From Hyphomonadaceae bacterium (GTDB lineage Bacteria > Pseudomonadota > Alphaproteobacteria > Caulobacterales > Maricaulaceae), in the NCBI GenBank assembly GCA_013001295.1, contig JABDMW010000025.1, positions 1-37,831 of the forward strand: 37,831 nt of DNA. Reading direction: 5' to 3'. Within the stretch, counting starts at the first letter, position 1; every line of letters begins with the position of its first letter. Both the position numbers and the translations under genes were made by a program. The notes beneath the pieces were generated by a model. That model saw nothing but the letters and a program-made list of their open reading frames with translations. It was not told where the DNA came from and ran no database searches. Positions 16,514 through 25,262 of the stretch are shown here, piece after piece.

Positions 16514-17188
16514 ATGAGTAAAATTTTGATGCCTAAGGCAACTGCAGTCTGGTTAATCGACAACACCGCCATGACATTCGAGCAAATATCGGAATTCTGT
16601 GGCCTGCATATTTTAGAAGTCAAAGGCATTGCAGATGGTGATGTCGCGGCCGGCATTCGCGGCGCCGATCCAATTTCAAACGGACAGGTGACACGTGCAG
16701 AGATTGAAAAGGCCGAAAAAGACGAAAACTATAATATGGTCGCAATCAGTTTTGACCATGCACCTGTGCAGTCGACGAAAAAGAAGAAGCGGAAAGGTCC
16801 TCGCTACACTCCGCTTTCGCGTCGTCAAGACCGTCCGGATGCGATCGCCTGGCTTGTGCGTAACCATCCCGAGATTGCGGATTCACAAATTTCCAAACTG
16901 ATCGGAACGACGAAACCGACCATCAAATCCATCCGGGACCGCACGCACTGGAAATCAGCAACCATTACACCAACAGACCCGGTTTCTTTGGGGCTGTGCT
17001 CCCAGATGGATCTAGATGACGTCGTTAAGATCGCTGCCGAGAAAAAAGCCAAAAAAGACGCAAAAATGGCACCGAAGGATCAAGGCGATGCTCTGAAACC
17101 TGTTGAGCCTGAACAGATTGTTGAGGCAGAAGAGAAGGCTGAGCCGACGCTTGCAAGCCTGTTTAAACCGTCTGAGCCAAACGCTTAG
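16514..17188 (+). CDS. trcR: TrcR-like cell-cycle transcriptional regulator (DUF1013)
   Basis: This 224-residue protein matches the DUF1013 family throughout: MPKATAVWLIDNTAMTFEQI, EFCGLHILEVKGIADGDV, GRDPI-like GADPISNGQ, and RRQDRPDAIAWLVRNHPEI with the second helix-turn-helix-like segment SQISKLIGTTKPTIKSIRDR. The family is known as TrcR, an alphaproteobacterial cell-cycle transcription regulator thought to act with RNA polymerase. The C-terminal 50 residues are Lys/Glu-rich and disordered. ATG 16514 has a weak GTGAG upstream. The leader contains a terminator 48 bases before the start. Confidence 0.85.
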   Translation: MSKILMPKATAVWLIDNTAMTFEQISEFCGLHILEVKGIADGDVAAGIRGADPISNGQVTRAEIEKAEKDENYNMVAISFDHAPVQSTKKKKRKGPRYTPLSRRQDRPDAIAWLVRNHPEIADSQISKLIGTTKPTIKSIRDRTHWKSATITPTDPVSLGLCSQMDLDDVVKIAAEKKAKKDAKMAPKDQGDALKPVEPEQIVEAEEKAEPTLASLFKPSEPNA

Positions 17189-17209
17189 ATGTCAACAGAA
17201 TCTGACTGA

Positions 17210-17941
17210 TTATTCAGGCCAACTGATATCGATGCGATCAATGCGCTTCATCGCGTCGCGCCAATTGGGTCGTAATTTAAGCGCGCGGCGGTATTCCGCC
17301 CGCGCTTCAATGAAATTATCATCCGCTTCTAAGGCATGACCGAGTAAATAATGCGCATAGGCGGGCTGGCGGAGCTTCTTGGTCAATGCAGTTTCTATGT
17401 AGTTCCGAGCGGCGACTACGTCGCCGTCCAACATCCCGAGACTGGCCAAAGCCAAATACCCATCGCCGAAATTATTGTCCAAATTGACAGCTGCGCTAAA
17501 GTCTTCGCGCGCATCTGATAACCGATCAAGCTTCTGGTTGATCAGTCCGCGGTTGTAATAACTTGCCGTTTTGGTCTTTTGCGATGCCCCCGGCGCCGAA
17601 ATTGCGCTCTTACATGTTTCGAGCATATTTTCTGCCGGGATACGTTCACCCGCGTATATTTTACACAAATTCAAATACTGACGATTTTCTTTCTCGACTT
17701 TCATAGTTGTCGTCATATCCATGCTGAACTGATATTCAAACTTCTGAAAACCAACGTTCTGACTTTTAGATTGGACATAGCCTAGGCGGCTTTGGGCGGC
17801 GTCAAACTTTGCAGACGTACCGTCTCCATTCTTTGGTATTGCCGCACAAGCAACGCATGCCTGTGTTATCAATCCCGTGATAATCACATTTCGGAAATTC
17901 AATGCTGTTTTCAATGATCTAGTCTTTGACAGGCATGACAT
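17210..17941 (-). CDS. TPR-repeat protein, probable exported lipoprotein
   Basis: This 243-residue protein has an N-terminal hydrophobic segment with cysteines (VIITGLITQACVACAA) that may be a lipoprotein signal, though no lipobox is a clean match. The C-terminal half has three tetratricopeptide-like repeats: ASYYNRGLINQKLDRLSDAREDFSAAV, DGYLALASLGMLDGDVVAARNYIE and YLLGHALEADDNFIEARAEYRRAL. Function is unknown. The start overlaps the end of the SDR gene by 23 bases in another frame; TTG 17914, past the overlap, is a possible alternative. Co-transcription with the SDR gene is likely. Confidence 0.7.
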   Translation of the reverse strand: MSCLSKTRSLKTALNFRNVIITGLITQACVACAAIPKNGDGTSAKFDAAQSRLGYVQSKSQNVGFQKFEYQFSMDMTTTMKVEKENRQYLNLCKIYAGERIPAENMLETCKSAISAPGASQKTKTASYYNRGLINQKLDRLSDAREDFSAAVNLDNNFGDGYLALASLGMLDGDVVAARNYIETALTKKLRQPAYAHYLLGHALEADDNFIEARAEYRRALKLRPNWRDAMKRIDRIDISWPE

Positions 17942-18725
17942 AGTTCAGCGCCAAACGTCCGCCGTCCGCATAAATGCATTCGCCGGTTACATAACTTGCG
18001 TCCGGTGATGCCAAAAATGCGACAACGCCTGCAATTTCATCGGGGTGGGCCACCCGACCAAGCGGTGTGCGTGCATGTATTGCGGCAAGAGCATCTGGAT
18101 TTTCTGCAACACCTGCGAGCATATTGGTTCTTACGCTCCCCGGACCTACGGCGTTGACGCGAATACCATAAGGGGCCAGCTCAAGCGCCATACCTTTAGT
18201 GAGCTGATTGATTCCACCTTTTGAAACTTCGTAAGCCAACATGTCCGCGATGGCGACTCTGGCGTTTATCGATGACATATTAATAATTGAGTATGGACAT
18301 TTGGCACTGCCAGACCGGTCATCCTGCTCTTCGATGGTTTCCACCATGTGTTTGGCAACGGCTTGTGAAACAAGAAATGCGCCACGAATATTCACAGCCA
18401 TCACCTTGTCGAAATCCTTGGGATCCAAATCTAATGCACCGCCTTTTATGAAAATTCCAGCATTGTTGACCAGGACATCAATTTGCCCGAACTTGCTCAA
18501 AGTTTGGGCGATCAGATTGTAAACGGAAAGCTTGTCAGCGACATCACATGAAACAAAGATGATGTTTCCGTCGCCGTTGTCGAGCTTCTCAATGGCAGCA
18601 CTGCCAGCATTTACATCGCGGTCGGCAATGACCACACGATCACCATCTTCATAAAAGCGTTGCGCACAGGCATAACCAATACCTTGCGCACCACCAGTGA
18701 TTATAACAACGCGGTGTTCTGACAT
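17919..18725 (-). CDS. Short-chain dehydrogenase/reductase
   Basis: This 268-residue classical SDR has the NAD(P)-binding TGGAQGIG near the N-terminus, VLVNNAGIF, a serine in INMSSINAR, and the catalytic YEVSK, followed by PYGIRVNAVGPGSVRTNM. These enzymes oxidise or reduce alcohols and ketones. The Asp in VIADRD after the second strand favours NAD(H) over NADP(H). The substrate is unknown; the closest-looking relatives are glucose 1-dehydrogenase-like and BDH-like SDRs. Confidence 0.9.
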   Translation of the reverse strand: MSEHRVVIITGGAQGIGYACAQRFYEDGDRVVIADRDVNAGSAAIEKLDNGDGNIIFVSCDVADKLSVYNLIAQTLSKFGQIDVLVNNAGIFIKGGALDLDPKDFDKVMAVNIRGAFLVSQAVAKHMVETIEEQDDRSGSAKCPYSIINMSSINARVAIADMLAYEVSKGGINQLTKGMALELAPYGIRVNAVGPGSVRTNMLAGVAENPDALAAIHARTPLGRVAHPDEIAGVVAFLASPDASYVTGECIYADGGRLALNYVMPVKD

Positions 18726-18787
18726 AATTCCCCCAAAAGTGGATTTTTTAACAGTCGCGGCGTCAGGTCAAGATATGATGATGAAGG

Positions 18788-18955
18788 CTAGGCCGATCGA
18801 TAATGTCTAATTTTTTCTTTGATATGCAGTTTTTGTTTCTTGAGTTCGGCGATGCGGAGGGTATCTGGCATTGGATGTTTCATTTCTTTTTGGATTTTTT
18901 CGTCCAATTTAACGTGTTTATTGTTAAGCTCTTTCAGGTGCGCAGATAAAGCCAT
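18788..18955 (-). CDS. YdcH family (DUF465) small protein
   Basis: This 55-residue protein, read directly from the minus strand, starts MALSAHLKELNNKHVKLDEK and ends IKEKIRHYRSA. The pattern (a helix, a short PDTLRIAELKKQKLHIKEKI segment and a second helix) is the DUF465/YdcH fold, a helical hairpin of unknown function. GGGAG lies about 6 bases before the ATG. A second member of the same family lies divergently at 19157, so they share a 201-base regulatory region. Confidence 0.85.
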   Translation of the reverse strand: MALSAHLKELNNKHVKLDEKIQKEMKHPMPDTLRIAELKKQKLHIKEKIRHYRSA

Positions 18956-19001
18956 TCACATCTCCCTCTTCAAATTTCACAGACGGTTATTGATAGCATA
19001 A

Positions 19002-19054
19002 AATGAATCAAATGTCACTTAGGATTCATTATTTCTAAATTTTAAGATCGAATC
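19002..19054. promoter_or_regulatory. GANTC cluster with inverted repeat between the YdcH-like genes
   Basis: GANTC, the CcrM methylation site, occurs at 19005-19009, 19023-19027 and 19050-19054. The first two lie in an 8-bp inverted repeat, AATGAATC (19002-19009) and GATTCATT (19023-19030). Such promoter GANTC sites are how GcrA and CcrM time transcription in Caulobacter-like bacteria. Confidence 0.5.
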
Positions 19055-19156
19055 GTATATCTGTCTGATAGACGGTGTCGTATTAGATCAAAATATGTGG
19101 TATTCTTTTCGTTTCCGTCTAGAAACCCGGAAACAATAACAAATGGGGAAGCATAC

Positions 19157-19369
19157 ATGGACGATGACATTCTCGATCAACAAGTGCTTCAACAAGAATT
19201 AAAGCAATTACGCGAGGCGCATCGTCAGTTGGACAATGAAATCCAAGCATTACGGGAAACTGGGGCTGTCGACATGCTGAAGGTTGGCCGCATGAAGAAA
19301 ATCAAACTAAAATTGAAAGACAAAATCGCGGCAATCGAAGACTCATTGACCCCCGATATTATTGCTTAA
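19157..19369 (+). CDS. YdcH family (DUF465) small protein
   Basis: This 70-residue helical protein reads LKQLREAHRQLDNEIQALRE and then MKKIKLKLKDKIAAIED, the DUF465 pattern. It aligns over its core with the divergent 55-residue protein at 18788-18955 and is its paralog. ATG 19157 follows GGGGAA. Its last bases overlap the convergent diguanylate cyclase gene by 4. The function of the family is unknown. Confidence 0.85.
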   Translation: MDDDILDQQVLQQELKQLREAHRQLDNEIQALRETGAVDMLKVGRMKKIKLKLKDKIAAIEDSLTPDIIA

Positions 19370-19980
19370 TTCTGAAATTTGTCCGCGTACATCGCCTGGT
19401 CGGCGCGCTCGAGGATCTCGCGAACAGTCTCTTCCGGATTGCAATCACTGACCCCCCAGGAGCATCGGATGTGAATTGCGCCGGTGGGCATCTCGATTTT
19501 CTGTTCGGCGATGCGACAGGCGAGGGCAGCAGCCTTCATATCGGCAAGTTTGCCATCGGTTTTAAACAATAATACGCCAAATTCATCGCCGCCAATACGT
19601 GCGACCATATCGCATTCACGCACTGAAGCTTTCAATATAATGCCAACTTTTTTCAAAAAATCATCGCCGATACTATGTCCATATCGATCATTGATGGCTT
19701 TAAACCCGTTAAGATCGAAAAAAATTATCGATGACGGGATGTCGTAACGCGACATAACGGTTTGAGCGCGACTGATCTCGCGCATAAAAGCGCGACGATT
19801 ATAAATAGGCACCAACGGATCCGTATCAGCCGCATGTTCGAGATTAAGAATGCGGGTTCTCAACAGGCTGATCTCATCCAACAACGCGCGGCGGTCATCG
19901 GCCGTAAACTCGCTTGAGTTTTCTGCGGAAGGCGTGCGCACACTGGCATATATCTGCTTGGACAGACCCGGACTATTCAT
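19366..19980 (-). CDS. GGDEF-domain diguanylate cyclase
   Basis: This 204-residue protein has a short helical N-terminus (DDRRALLDEISLLRTRILNLEHA) followed by a complete GGDEF domain: DPLVPIYNRRAF, FFDLNGFKAINDRYGH, and the active site RIGGDEFG. An RxxD inhibition site (RECD) stands five residues before GGDEF, so c-di-GMP feedback is expected. It makes c-di-GMP from two GTP. It has no membrane segment or receiver domain, so it is cytoplasmic and would need dimerisation through the N-terminal helix. Confidence 0.93.
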   Translation of the reverse strand: MNSPGLSKQIYASVRTPSAENSSEFTADDRRALLDEISLLRTRILNLEHAADTDPLVPIYNRRAFMREISRAQTVMSRYDIPSSIIFFDLNGFKAINDRYGHSIGDDFLKKVGIILKASVRECDMVARIGGDEFGVLLFKTDGKLADMKAAALACRIAEQKIEMPTGAIHIRCSWGVSDCNPEETVREILERADQAMYADKFQN

Positions 19981-20149
19981 GAAACCACCATTTATTTTTT
20001 TATCCGTCTAACTCAATCTCGTTAAAAAAGAGCCAAGACGTGCTGCATTTGTTGGCTGAGTACGCGAGCGACGGTAATTTTATTTGACCAATCGGCGATT
20101 TTCGCTACATTCCCGCGTTTTCACGGGCCTCATAAAAATGGGATCACGC

Positions 20150-20647
20150 ATGAGCACCGAAGATAACAAACCACGTATAGCCGTCGTAATGGGGTCAAAT
20201 TCAGATTGGCCGACAATGAAGGCATGTACAGACGTTCTAGGCGAATTAGGTGTCAGCTACGATGCCCGCATTGTCTCGGCGCACCGCACACCTGACCGGC
20301 TTGTTTCGTTCGCTAAATCGGCGAAATCGGATGGATTTGACGTGATTATCGCAGGCGCCGGCGGCGCAGCGCATCTACCGGGCATGGTAGCCGCTATGAC
20401 TGTATTGCCCGTGTTGGGCGTCCCGGTTGAAAGCAAAGCTCTTAGCGGAATGGATAGTTTGCTGTCGATTGCCCAAATGCCCGGTGGCGTGCCGGTGGGC
20501 ACATTGGCGATTGGTACGTCTGGAGCCAAAAACGCAGGCTTGTTGGCTGCATCAATCTTGGCCCTGCACGATCGTGAATTGGCGAAAACTTTGGAATCCT
20601 GGCGAGCAGCTCAAACGAACAGCGTTGCAGAACAGCCAAGCGATTAG
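20150..20647 (+). CDS. purE: 5-(carboxyamino)imidazole ribonucleotide mutase
   Basis: This 165-residue protein has the class I PurE signature: [14 protein letters not shown]-like [38 protein letters not shown] and VPVGTLAIG. It moves the carboxyl group of N5-CAIR to give CAIR in purine synthesis. ATG 20150 is chosen because GGGA lies at 20140-20143; ATG 20138 and TTG 20084 would add residues not found in the family. It is 10 bases before purK and forms an operon with it. Confidence 0.96.
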   Translation: MSTEDNKPRIAVVMGSNSDWPTMKACTDVLGELGVSYDARIVSAHRTPDRLVSFAKSAKSDGFDVIIAGAGGAAHLPGMVAAMTVLPVLGVPVESKALSGMDSLLSIAQMPGGVPVGTLAIGTSGAKNAGLLAASILALHDRELAKTLESWRAAQTNSVAEQPSD

Positions 20648-20657
20648 GCACGCCAAT

Positions 20658-21740
20658 ATGACGCCTCTCAAACCCGGTTCAACAATTGGTATTTTTGGCG
20701 GCGGCCAATTGGGTCGCATGTTGTCGCAATCAGCGCAAAAGCTGGGGTTTAAAGTTCATATTTATGACCCGCATACTGATACCCCGGCCGGGCGGATCAG
20801 CAATTTTAAATCAGCCGCACCTTATGAAGAAATGGCGGCCATCGCCCGCTTTGCTAAAGATTGCGATGTCATCACTTATGAGTTTGAAAATATCCCGACG
20901 ATAACGATTTCAGCGGCACAGCAATTTACCCCCGTCCACCCGAATGTAAAAGCGTTGCAAACGGCGCAAGATCGCTTGATTGAAAAAACATTTCTAGCGC
21001 AAAAGGCCGACGCGCCCGTGATCGATTTTCGAAAAATCGACACGGTCGAAGACCTGCACCAAGCCGTATCGGAACTGGGTTTACCCGCGATCTTAAAAAC
21101 CCGCCGCTTTGGGTATGATGGTAAAGGGCAAATCAAGATCGACGACATCGACGAAATTCCAGCGGCGTTCAAAGACCTGGGCGGAAAAAACCTTATTCTT
21201 GAAGCGTTCGCCCCCTTCGTCCGGGAAGTTTCTATCGTTGCGGCACGTGATCATAATGGAAACGTCAAATGCTTCCCCTTGACTGAAAACGTGCACAAGA
21301 ATCACATTTTGCACACAAGTTCATCGCCGACATCTGATCCACAGAATGTAGAGGAAACTGCGAAGTCAATTGCGCATCGGGTCCTGGACGCATTGGATTA
21401 TGTCGGCGTTTTGGCCGTTGAGTTTTTCGAATTGGATGGTGGCAAACTTATCGTCAATGAAATTGCACCGCGCGTTCACAATTCCGGTCATTGGACAATG
21501 GACGGGGACTGCGCGGATCAATTTGAACAGCACATCCGGGCAATATCGGGACTTGAACTTGGGGATCCGAAGCCGAAAGTATCGGTCATCATGACCAATT
21601 TGATTGGCGACGAAATCGAACAAATCCCGGCCTATCAGGGCAAGCCCAATACCCATGTTCATGATTATGATAAAAAGGAAGTCCGAGAAGGCCGTAAAAT
21701 GGGCCATATTAACGTGACAAAGCCGTTAACGGACCGCTAG
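20658..21740 (+). CDS. purK: 5-(carboxyamino)imidazole ribonucleotide synthase
   Basis: This 360-residue ATP-grasp enzyme makes N5-CAIR from AIR, ATP and bicarbonate, the substrate of PurE. Visible features are the N-terminal IGIFGGGQLGRMLSQSAQKLG, YEFENIP, the ATP-grasp segment LKTRRFGYDGKGQ, and the metal-binding VNEIAPRVHNSGHWT. ATG 20658 gives the usual length; the same frame is open upstream to 20427 but would overlap purE. The end overlaps the convergent COQ9 gene by 4 bases. Confidence 0.96.
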   Translation: MTPLKPGSTIGIFGGGQLGRMLSQSAQKLGFKVHIYDPHTDTPAGRISNFKSAAPYEEMAAIARFAKDCDVITYEFENIPTITISAAQQFTPVHPNVKALQTAQDRLIEKTFLAQKADAPVIDFRKIDTVEDLHQAVSELGLPAILKTRRFGYDGKGQIKIDDIDEIPAAFKDLGGKNLILEAFAPFVREVSIVAARDHNGNVKCFPLTENVHKNHILHTSSSPTSDPQNVEETAKSIAHRVLDALDYVGVLAVEFFELDGGKLIVNEIAPRVHNSGHWTMDGDCADQFEQHIRAISGLELGDPKPKVSVIMTNLIGDEIEQIPAYQGKPNTHVHDYDKKEVREGRKMGHINVTKPLTDR

Positions 21741-22414
21741 CTGCGGCGGCGTCTTCGCCGACCGCCATGTCTCATTTTTCCAAGGACCGCCGCAGGGTCG
21801 GGCATGTTTTTCAAGCCTTTCTTGACTTGGAACTTGGCTTTCTCAAATTGCATCACGTTTTCAATGCGCGCATCTAAAAAGGCGCGGGCTTTTTCTTTGT
21901 CCGGGTCTTGATCGGCTAACCAAGCTGCGATGCTGGTTGAAATAACCGCCGAGAGCGTCGTGCGTTTCGTATAGTAATTGAAATCCGTAGAGGTGTCGCC
22001 AATGCCGCGCCAGATTGTATCGGCCGCGCGCCACAAAACTTTGGGACTGAGGGAAAGACCGTCGGGCAGGGCCGTTCTGGCTATTGCGCGCCGAGCCGCT
22101 TCTTCGTGCGGCCCAATGGCATACATGCGCGATAAAACACCTGCGGTGACTTTATCGCGGATGCGCATTTTGCTTTGATCCAGTTTCTCCAGATCGTTCG
22201 TTACGGTTTGATCGCAAACCTCGTTCCAGTAATCGATGAGCTCCAAGGGGCCACCTGGAAAATACAGTTCGTCCGCCCCCTTCGGCAGCCCAGCATCTGC
22301 CACTGCTTCCCGCATCATTTTTGAGTTCCACCCTTCAAACGGCGCGAGTTCTAATGCGGCTGCTAACAGACGGCGCCGGGCAATTTCGGAAGGGTTTTCG
22401 TCTTTTTTGATCAT
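21737..22414 (-). CDS. COQ9 family ubiquinone biosynthesis protein
   Basis: This 225-residue protein matches the COQ9 family: an N-terminal TetR-like helical bundle (RRLLAAALELAPFEGWNSKMMREAVADAGL) and a C-terminal part with DTIWRGIGDTSTDFNYYTKRTTLSAV, the family signature. COQ9 binds lipids and supports ubiquinone hydroxylation in mitochondria; the bacterial protein probably has a similar role. In alphaproteobacteria it is often divergent from rpsU, which is not seen here. It ends with GGRRRRRRS, an arginine-rich tail. Confidence 0.92.
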   Translation of the reverse strand: MIKKDENPSEIARRRLLAAALELAPFEGWNSKMMREAVADAGLPKGADELYFPGGPLELIDYWNEVCDQTVTNDLEKLDQSKMRIRDKVTAGVLSRMYAIGPHEEAARRAIARTALPDGLSLSPKVLWRAADTIWRGIGDTSTDFNYYTKRTTLSAVISTSIAAWLADQDPDKEKARAFLDARIENVMQFEKAKFQVKKGLKNMPDPAAVLGKMRHGGRRRRRRS

Positions 22415-22453
22415 GATCGCAGCTTACGGATTTGTCCCGCCTCTGTCACTGCG

Positions 22454-23935
22454 CTATTTTGACGGTTTACGGCGCAAAATCGTGCGAATGAACCAGGCTT
22501 TGACGCTAGCGGCTCCTCCACCGGTCAAAACACCATGTTGGAAGATACGCCCGGCAAACCACAAAACGGCAAATGACGAGAGAATAAGGCTGAGCGCGGA
22601 CCCCAATGTTTGCCAAAGCGGCGGATCGGCGGGCAGGCGGATGATTGCGGCAAAGGGAGCCGAAAAGGGGAACCATTGCGCCGCATGCAATATAGGGGAA
22701 TCCGGTGTGGTCATACCCAAGGGGACGACGAGAATGCAGGCAGTCATCAACAGCATCATCGGTGTCATCAAAGTCGAGGCATCTTGCATAGATTCAGCAA
22801 GGGAGCCAAGCGCGATGAAGATGGTGCCGTAGAATAAAAACCCCAATACAAGAAAGACAACCAAGAACATGATCATTCTCTGATCAAGCGCAATTGCTAG
22901 ACCGTCTACCATGGCGCTATCACCAAACTGAGATGCGCCGAATAAGCCAAGTATTGCGAGTAAGATCCAGGGCGAAAGCGAGGTCAAAGTGAGGGCGGCC
23001 ACGCCAACCAATTTGCCTACAAAAATTTCCGAAAACCTCGTTGAGGCAAGCAGCATTTCCAACACTTTATTGATCTTTTCTTCGACCATGGACACCAAAA
23101 GCATATAGGCGCCTGTAAATATCGTGAGCCATAACAACATCGAAAGAATAGCCGCAACAAGGTAAGGGAACGAGTCCTCAAATGTCAGCGCTTGTCCACC
23201 TGTGGCTGTTTTTAATTTCGCAGGATTGTAAGAAATCACATTAGGCGCTTTGGTTTCAGCGACTCTAAGCGCGGAGCGGGACAGCCCGGCGCTTTGCAAA
23301 TACTCTTCTGAAGCCAATCGGGAAAAATACCTATTTGTCAGGTTTACCAATGAATTGGACACCACGGACGTCGTCCAGAAGTCTGCCTCGATTTCACCGT
23401 CCTTCTCATACAGGTGTAACGCACCATGGAGTTTGACCGAGTTTGTCCCATTTGTGATAAACTTTTCTCCTAAAACGTAGGGTTTGATGTCCTCAATATT
23501 GTCTGCAGGCGGATCCGTGAATCTCAACTTGCTTTCCGGAAAATTCATATACCGGGCAAAACGCGGATTTTCTTTCTTGATGAAATCGATTGCGGCTTCA
23601 GCCCCTTGTTCATCTATGATTTTATTAAACTCTGCTCGATCTTCAGTTCGAACCGTGAGTTTTGAAACTTCTCGAACAGCCATCTCAAGAACACGATCGT
23701 TTTCAGCCTGGGCGAGATTTCGAATTGCGACACCGTGTATTCCGGTTTCATCCAGTATAGTAGCATACCGCGTTGGCTCTGACTTTGACATGACGATCGG
23801 CGCCAACATCAAAAGCCCGATCATGATCAATGGACCAAATGTTGTGAGCCAAAATCCCCATGTGCGCACATATCCGAGGAAATCCCTTCGCGCGATCAGA
23901 TACGCACGTCGAATACTGAAGCCGGAATTCGTCAT
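22454..23935 (-). CDS. ABC transporter permease, NatB-like ABC-2 family
   Basis: This 493-residue membrane protein has one N-terminal helix (FWLTTFGPLIMIGLLMLAPI), an extracytoplasmic domain of about 210 residues, and about five C-terminal helices with LVSMVEEKINKVLEMLLAS and ASTLMTPMMLLM, the ABC-2 family pattern of NatB Na+ exporters. It probably works with the ATP-binding protein encoded just before it; the two genes overlap by 4 bases. The substrate is not certain: Na+, drugs or lipids are all reported for this family. Confidence 0.9.
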   Translation of the reverse strand: MTNSGFSIRRAYLIARRDFLGYVRTWGFWLTTFGPLIMIGLLMLAPIVMSKSEPTRYATILDETGIHGVAIRNLAQAENDRVLEMAVREVSKLTVRTEDRAEFNKIIDEQGAEAAIDFIKKENPRFARYMNFPESKLRFTDPPADNIEDIKPYVLGEKFITNGTNSVKLHGALHLYEKDGEIEADFWTTSVVSNSLVNLTNRYFSRLASEEYLQSAGLSRSALRVAETKAPNVISYNPAKLKTATGGQALTFEDSFPYLVAAILSMLLWLTIFTGAYMLLVSMVEEKINKVLEMLLASTRFSEIFVGKLVGVAALTLTSLSPWILLAILGLFGASQFGDSAMVDGLAIALDQRMIMFLVVFLVLGFLFYGTIFIALGSLAESMQDASTLMTPMMLLMTACILVVPLGMTTPDSPILHAAQWFPFSAPFAAIIRLPADPPLWQTLGSALSLILSSFAVLWFAGRIFQHGVLTGGGAASVKAWFIRTILRRKPSK

Positions 23936-24867
23936 GCTGCGATCTCCTGTTGGTCTTTGGCAACGATTTCCACGAAGGCCTCATGCAAGCTGGGTCGTTC
24001 GGGTTCAAACCGTACCAATTGGAGCTTCTTTTTAACGCTGATCTCCAACACTTTTTGTGCGTTGATCTCAGGTTTCAGCACCAACTTGAAAGTGGCGTCA
24101 CCGGATTGTTGTATGTCATCAGCCAATGGTGATAAAACACTGAGTGCATCTTTGCTCGGGGTTTCAATAATCAGACGCCGCGGGGCATTGGCGAGCGCGC
24201 TTTCGAGGTCGCCGTCAAAAATTTTATTGCCTTCGGACATCAAGATAATCCGGTCGCACAAACGTTCTGCATGTTCCATAACATGGGTTGAAAAAATAAT
24301 GGTTCGGCCGCGATTGACGATTTCGCGCACCATGTTTTCGAGAAGTTTTTGATTGACCGGGTCGAGGCCGGAAAACGGTTCGTCGAGGATCAAAAATTCG
24401 GGATCGTGAGCAATCGATGCAATGAGCTGTACTTTTTGCGCCATCCCTTTCGACAATGTTTTGATTTTCTTATGTTTCGCTTCAGCCAGTCCATATCGAT
24501 CCATCATTTCGTCTGCCCGGGCAAATGCTGCTTTACCCTTCATCCCATTCAGTCTTGCGATATGTGCAATAGCATCCCGCGCCTTCAATTTCCGGTATAA
24601 ACCCCGCTCTTCCGGCAGGAAGCCGATCCGGCCAAAAGCTGCAGGTCCCGGCGACGAATTGAACAGTTTTATGTCGCCAAGCTCTGGCTTTACAAGGCCA
24701 AGCGCCATACGCAAAGTCGTGGTTTTCCCCGCACCGTTCGGCCCTAAAAACCCGACGATTTCCCCTTTGTGGATATCGAAGCTGACATCATTCACGGCGA
24801 CGACGCCGGAAAAGGATTTAGTGAGGTTTTTGATCGACAATACTGGATCATTCGTCGTTTCTGACAT
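23932..24867 (-). CDS. ABC transporter ATP-binding protein, NatA-like
   Basis: This 311-residue protein has Walker A GPNGAGKTT, the signature LSKGMAQKVQLI, Walker B FLILDEPFSGLDP and the switch HVMEHAERLCDR, so it is a complete ATPase. Its C-terminal 90 residues, including PSLHEAFVEIV, are the extra domain found in exporters of this group. It pairs with the permease gene that overlaps its stop codon by 4 bases. Confidence 0.95.
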   Translation of the reverse strand: MSETTNDPVLSIKNLTKSFSGVVAVNDVSFDIHKGEIVGFLGPNGAGKTTTLRMALGLVKPELGDIKLFNSSPGPAAFGRIGFLPEERGLYRKLKARDAIAHIARLNGMKGKAAFARADEMMDRYGLAEAKHKKIKTLSKGMAQKVQLIASIAHDPEFLILDEPFSGLDPVNQKLLENMVREIVNRGRTIIFSTHVMEHAERLCDRIILMSEGNKIFDGDLESALANAPRRLIIETPSKDALSVLSPLADDIQQSGDATFKLVLKPEINAQKVLEISVKKKLQLVRFEPERPSLHEAFVEIVAKDQQEIAA

Positions 24868-24926
24868 GAAGCCCCGCGCTTTGTTGGTTTGGTTGCAATA
24901 TATGCGTTAAAGCCTAAACTAATTAC

Positions 24927-25253
24927 ATGGACGTTAAAATAGTCAAACGACGATTATTAGCCCTTAAGAGCGAAGTATCAGCATTAAGTGAAGCAGCGCA
25001 GGCAAATCGAAAACCAGTTGCACTCGATCAACAGTCGGTCGGGCGTCTATCCCGCATGGATAGTCTGCAAGTGCAGGCGATGGACAAGGCGGCCGAGCAT
25101 CGACGCAGACGTGACGTTTTGCGAATTGATTCCGCCCTGGAACGTCTGGAGTCAGGCGATTACGGATATTGCGTCACCTGCGATGAGGAAATCGGTGCAA
25201 AGCGTCTGGAACTCGATCCAGCGGTTCCGTTGTGTATAAATTGCGCGAAATAG
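24927..25253 (+). CDS. DksA/TraR-type C4 zinc-finger protein
   Basis: This 108-residue protein has a helical N-terminal part (RLSRMDSLQVQAMDKAAEHRRRRD) and a C-terminal C4 zinc finger, CVTCDEEIGAKRLELDP then CINCAK. It is shorter than E. coli DksA (151 residues) and resembles the short alphaproteobacterial DksA-like proteins that bind RNA polymerase through the secondary channel. Whether it responds to ppGpp cannot be told. The next gene begins 9 bases after its stop. Confidence 0.88.
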   Translation: MDVKIVKRRLLALKSEVSALSEAAQANRKPVALDQQSVGRLSRMDSLQVQAMDKAAEHRRRRDVLRIDSALERLESGDYGYCVTCDEEIGAKRLELDPAVPLCINCAK

Positions 25254-25262
25254 GAGCACGAT

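Noticed and set aside
20427-20657. Upstream extension of purK
   Set aside because: It would overlap purE by over 200 bases and has no family homology; ATG 20658 gives the normal length.
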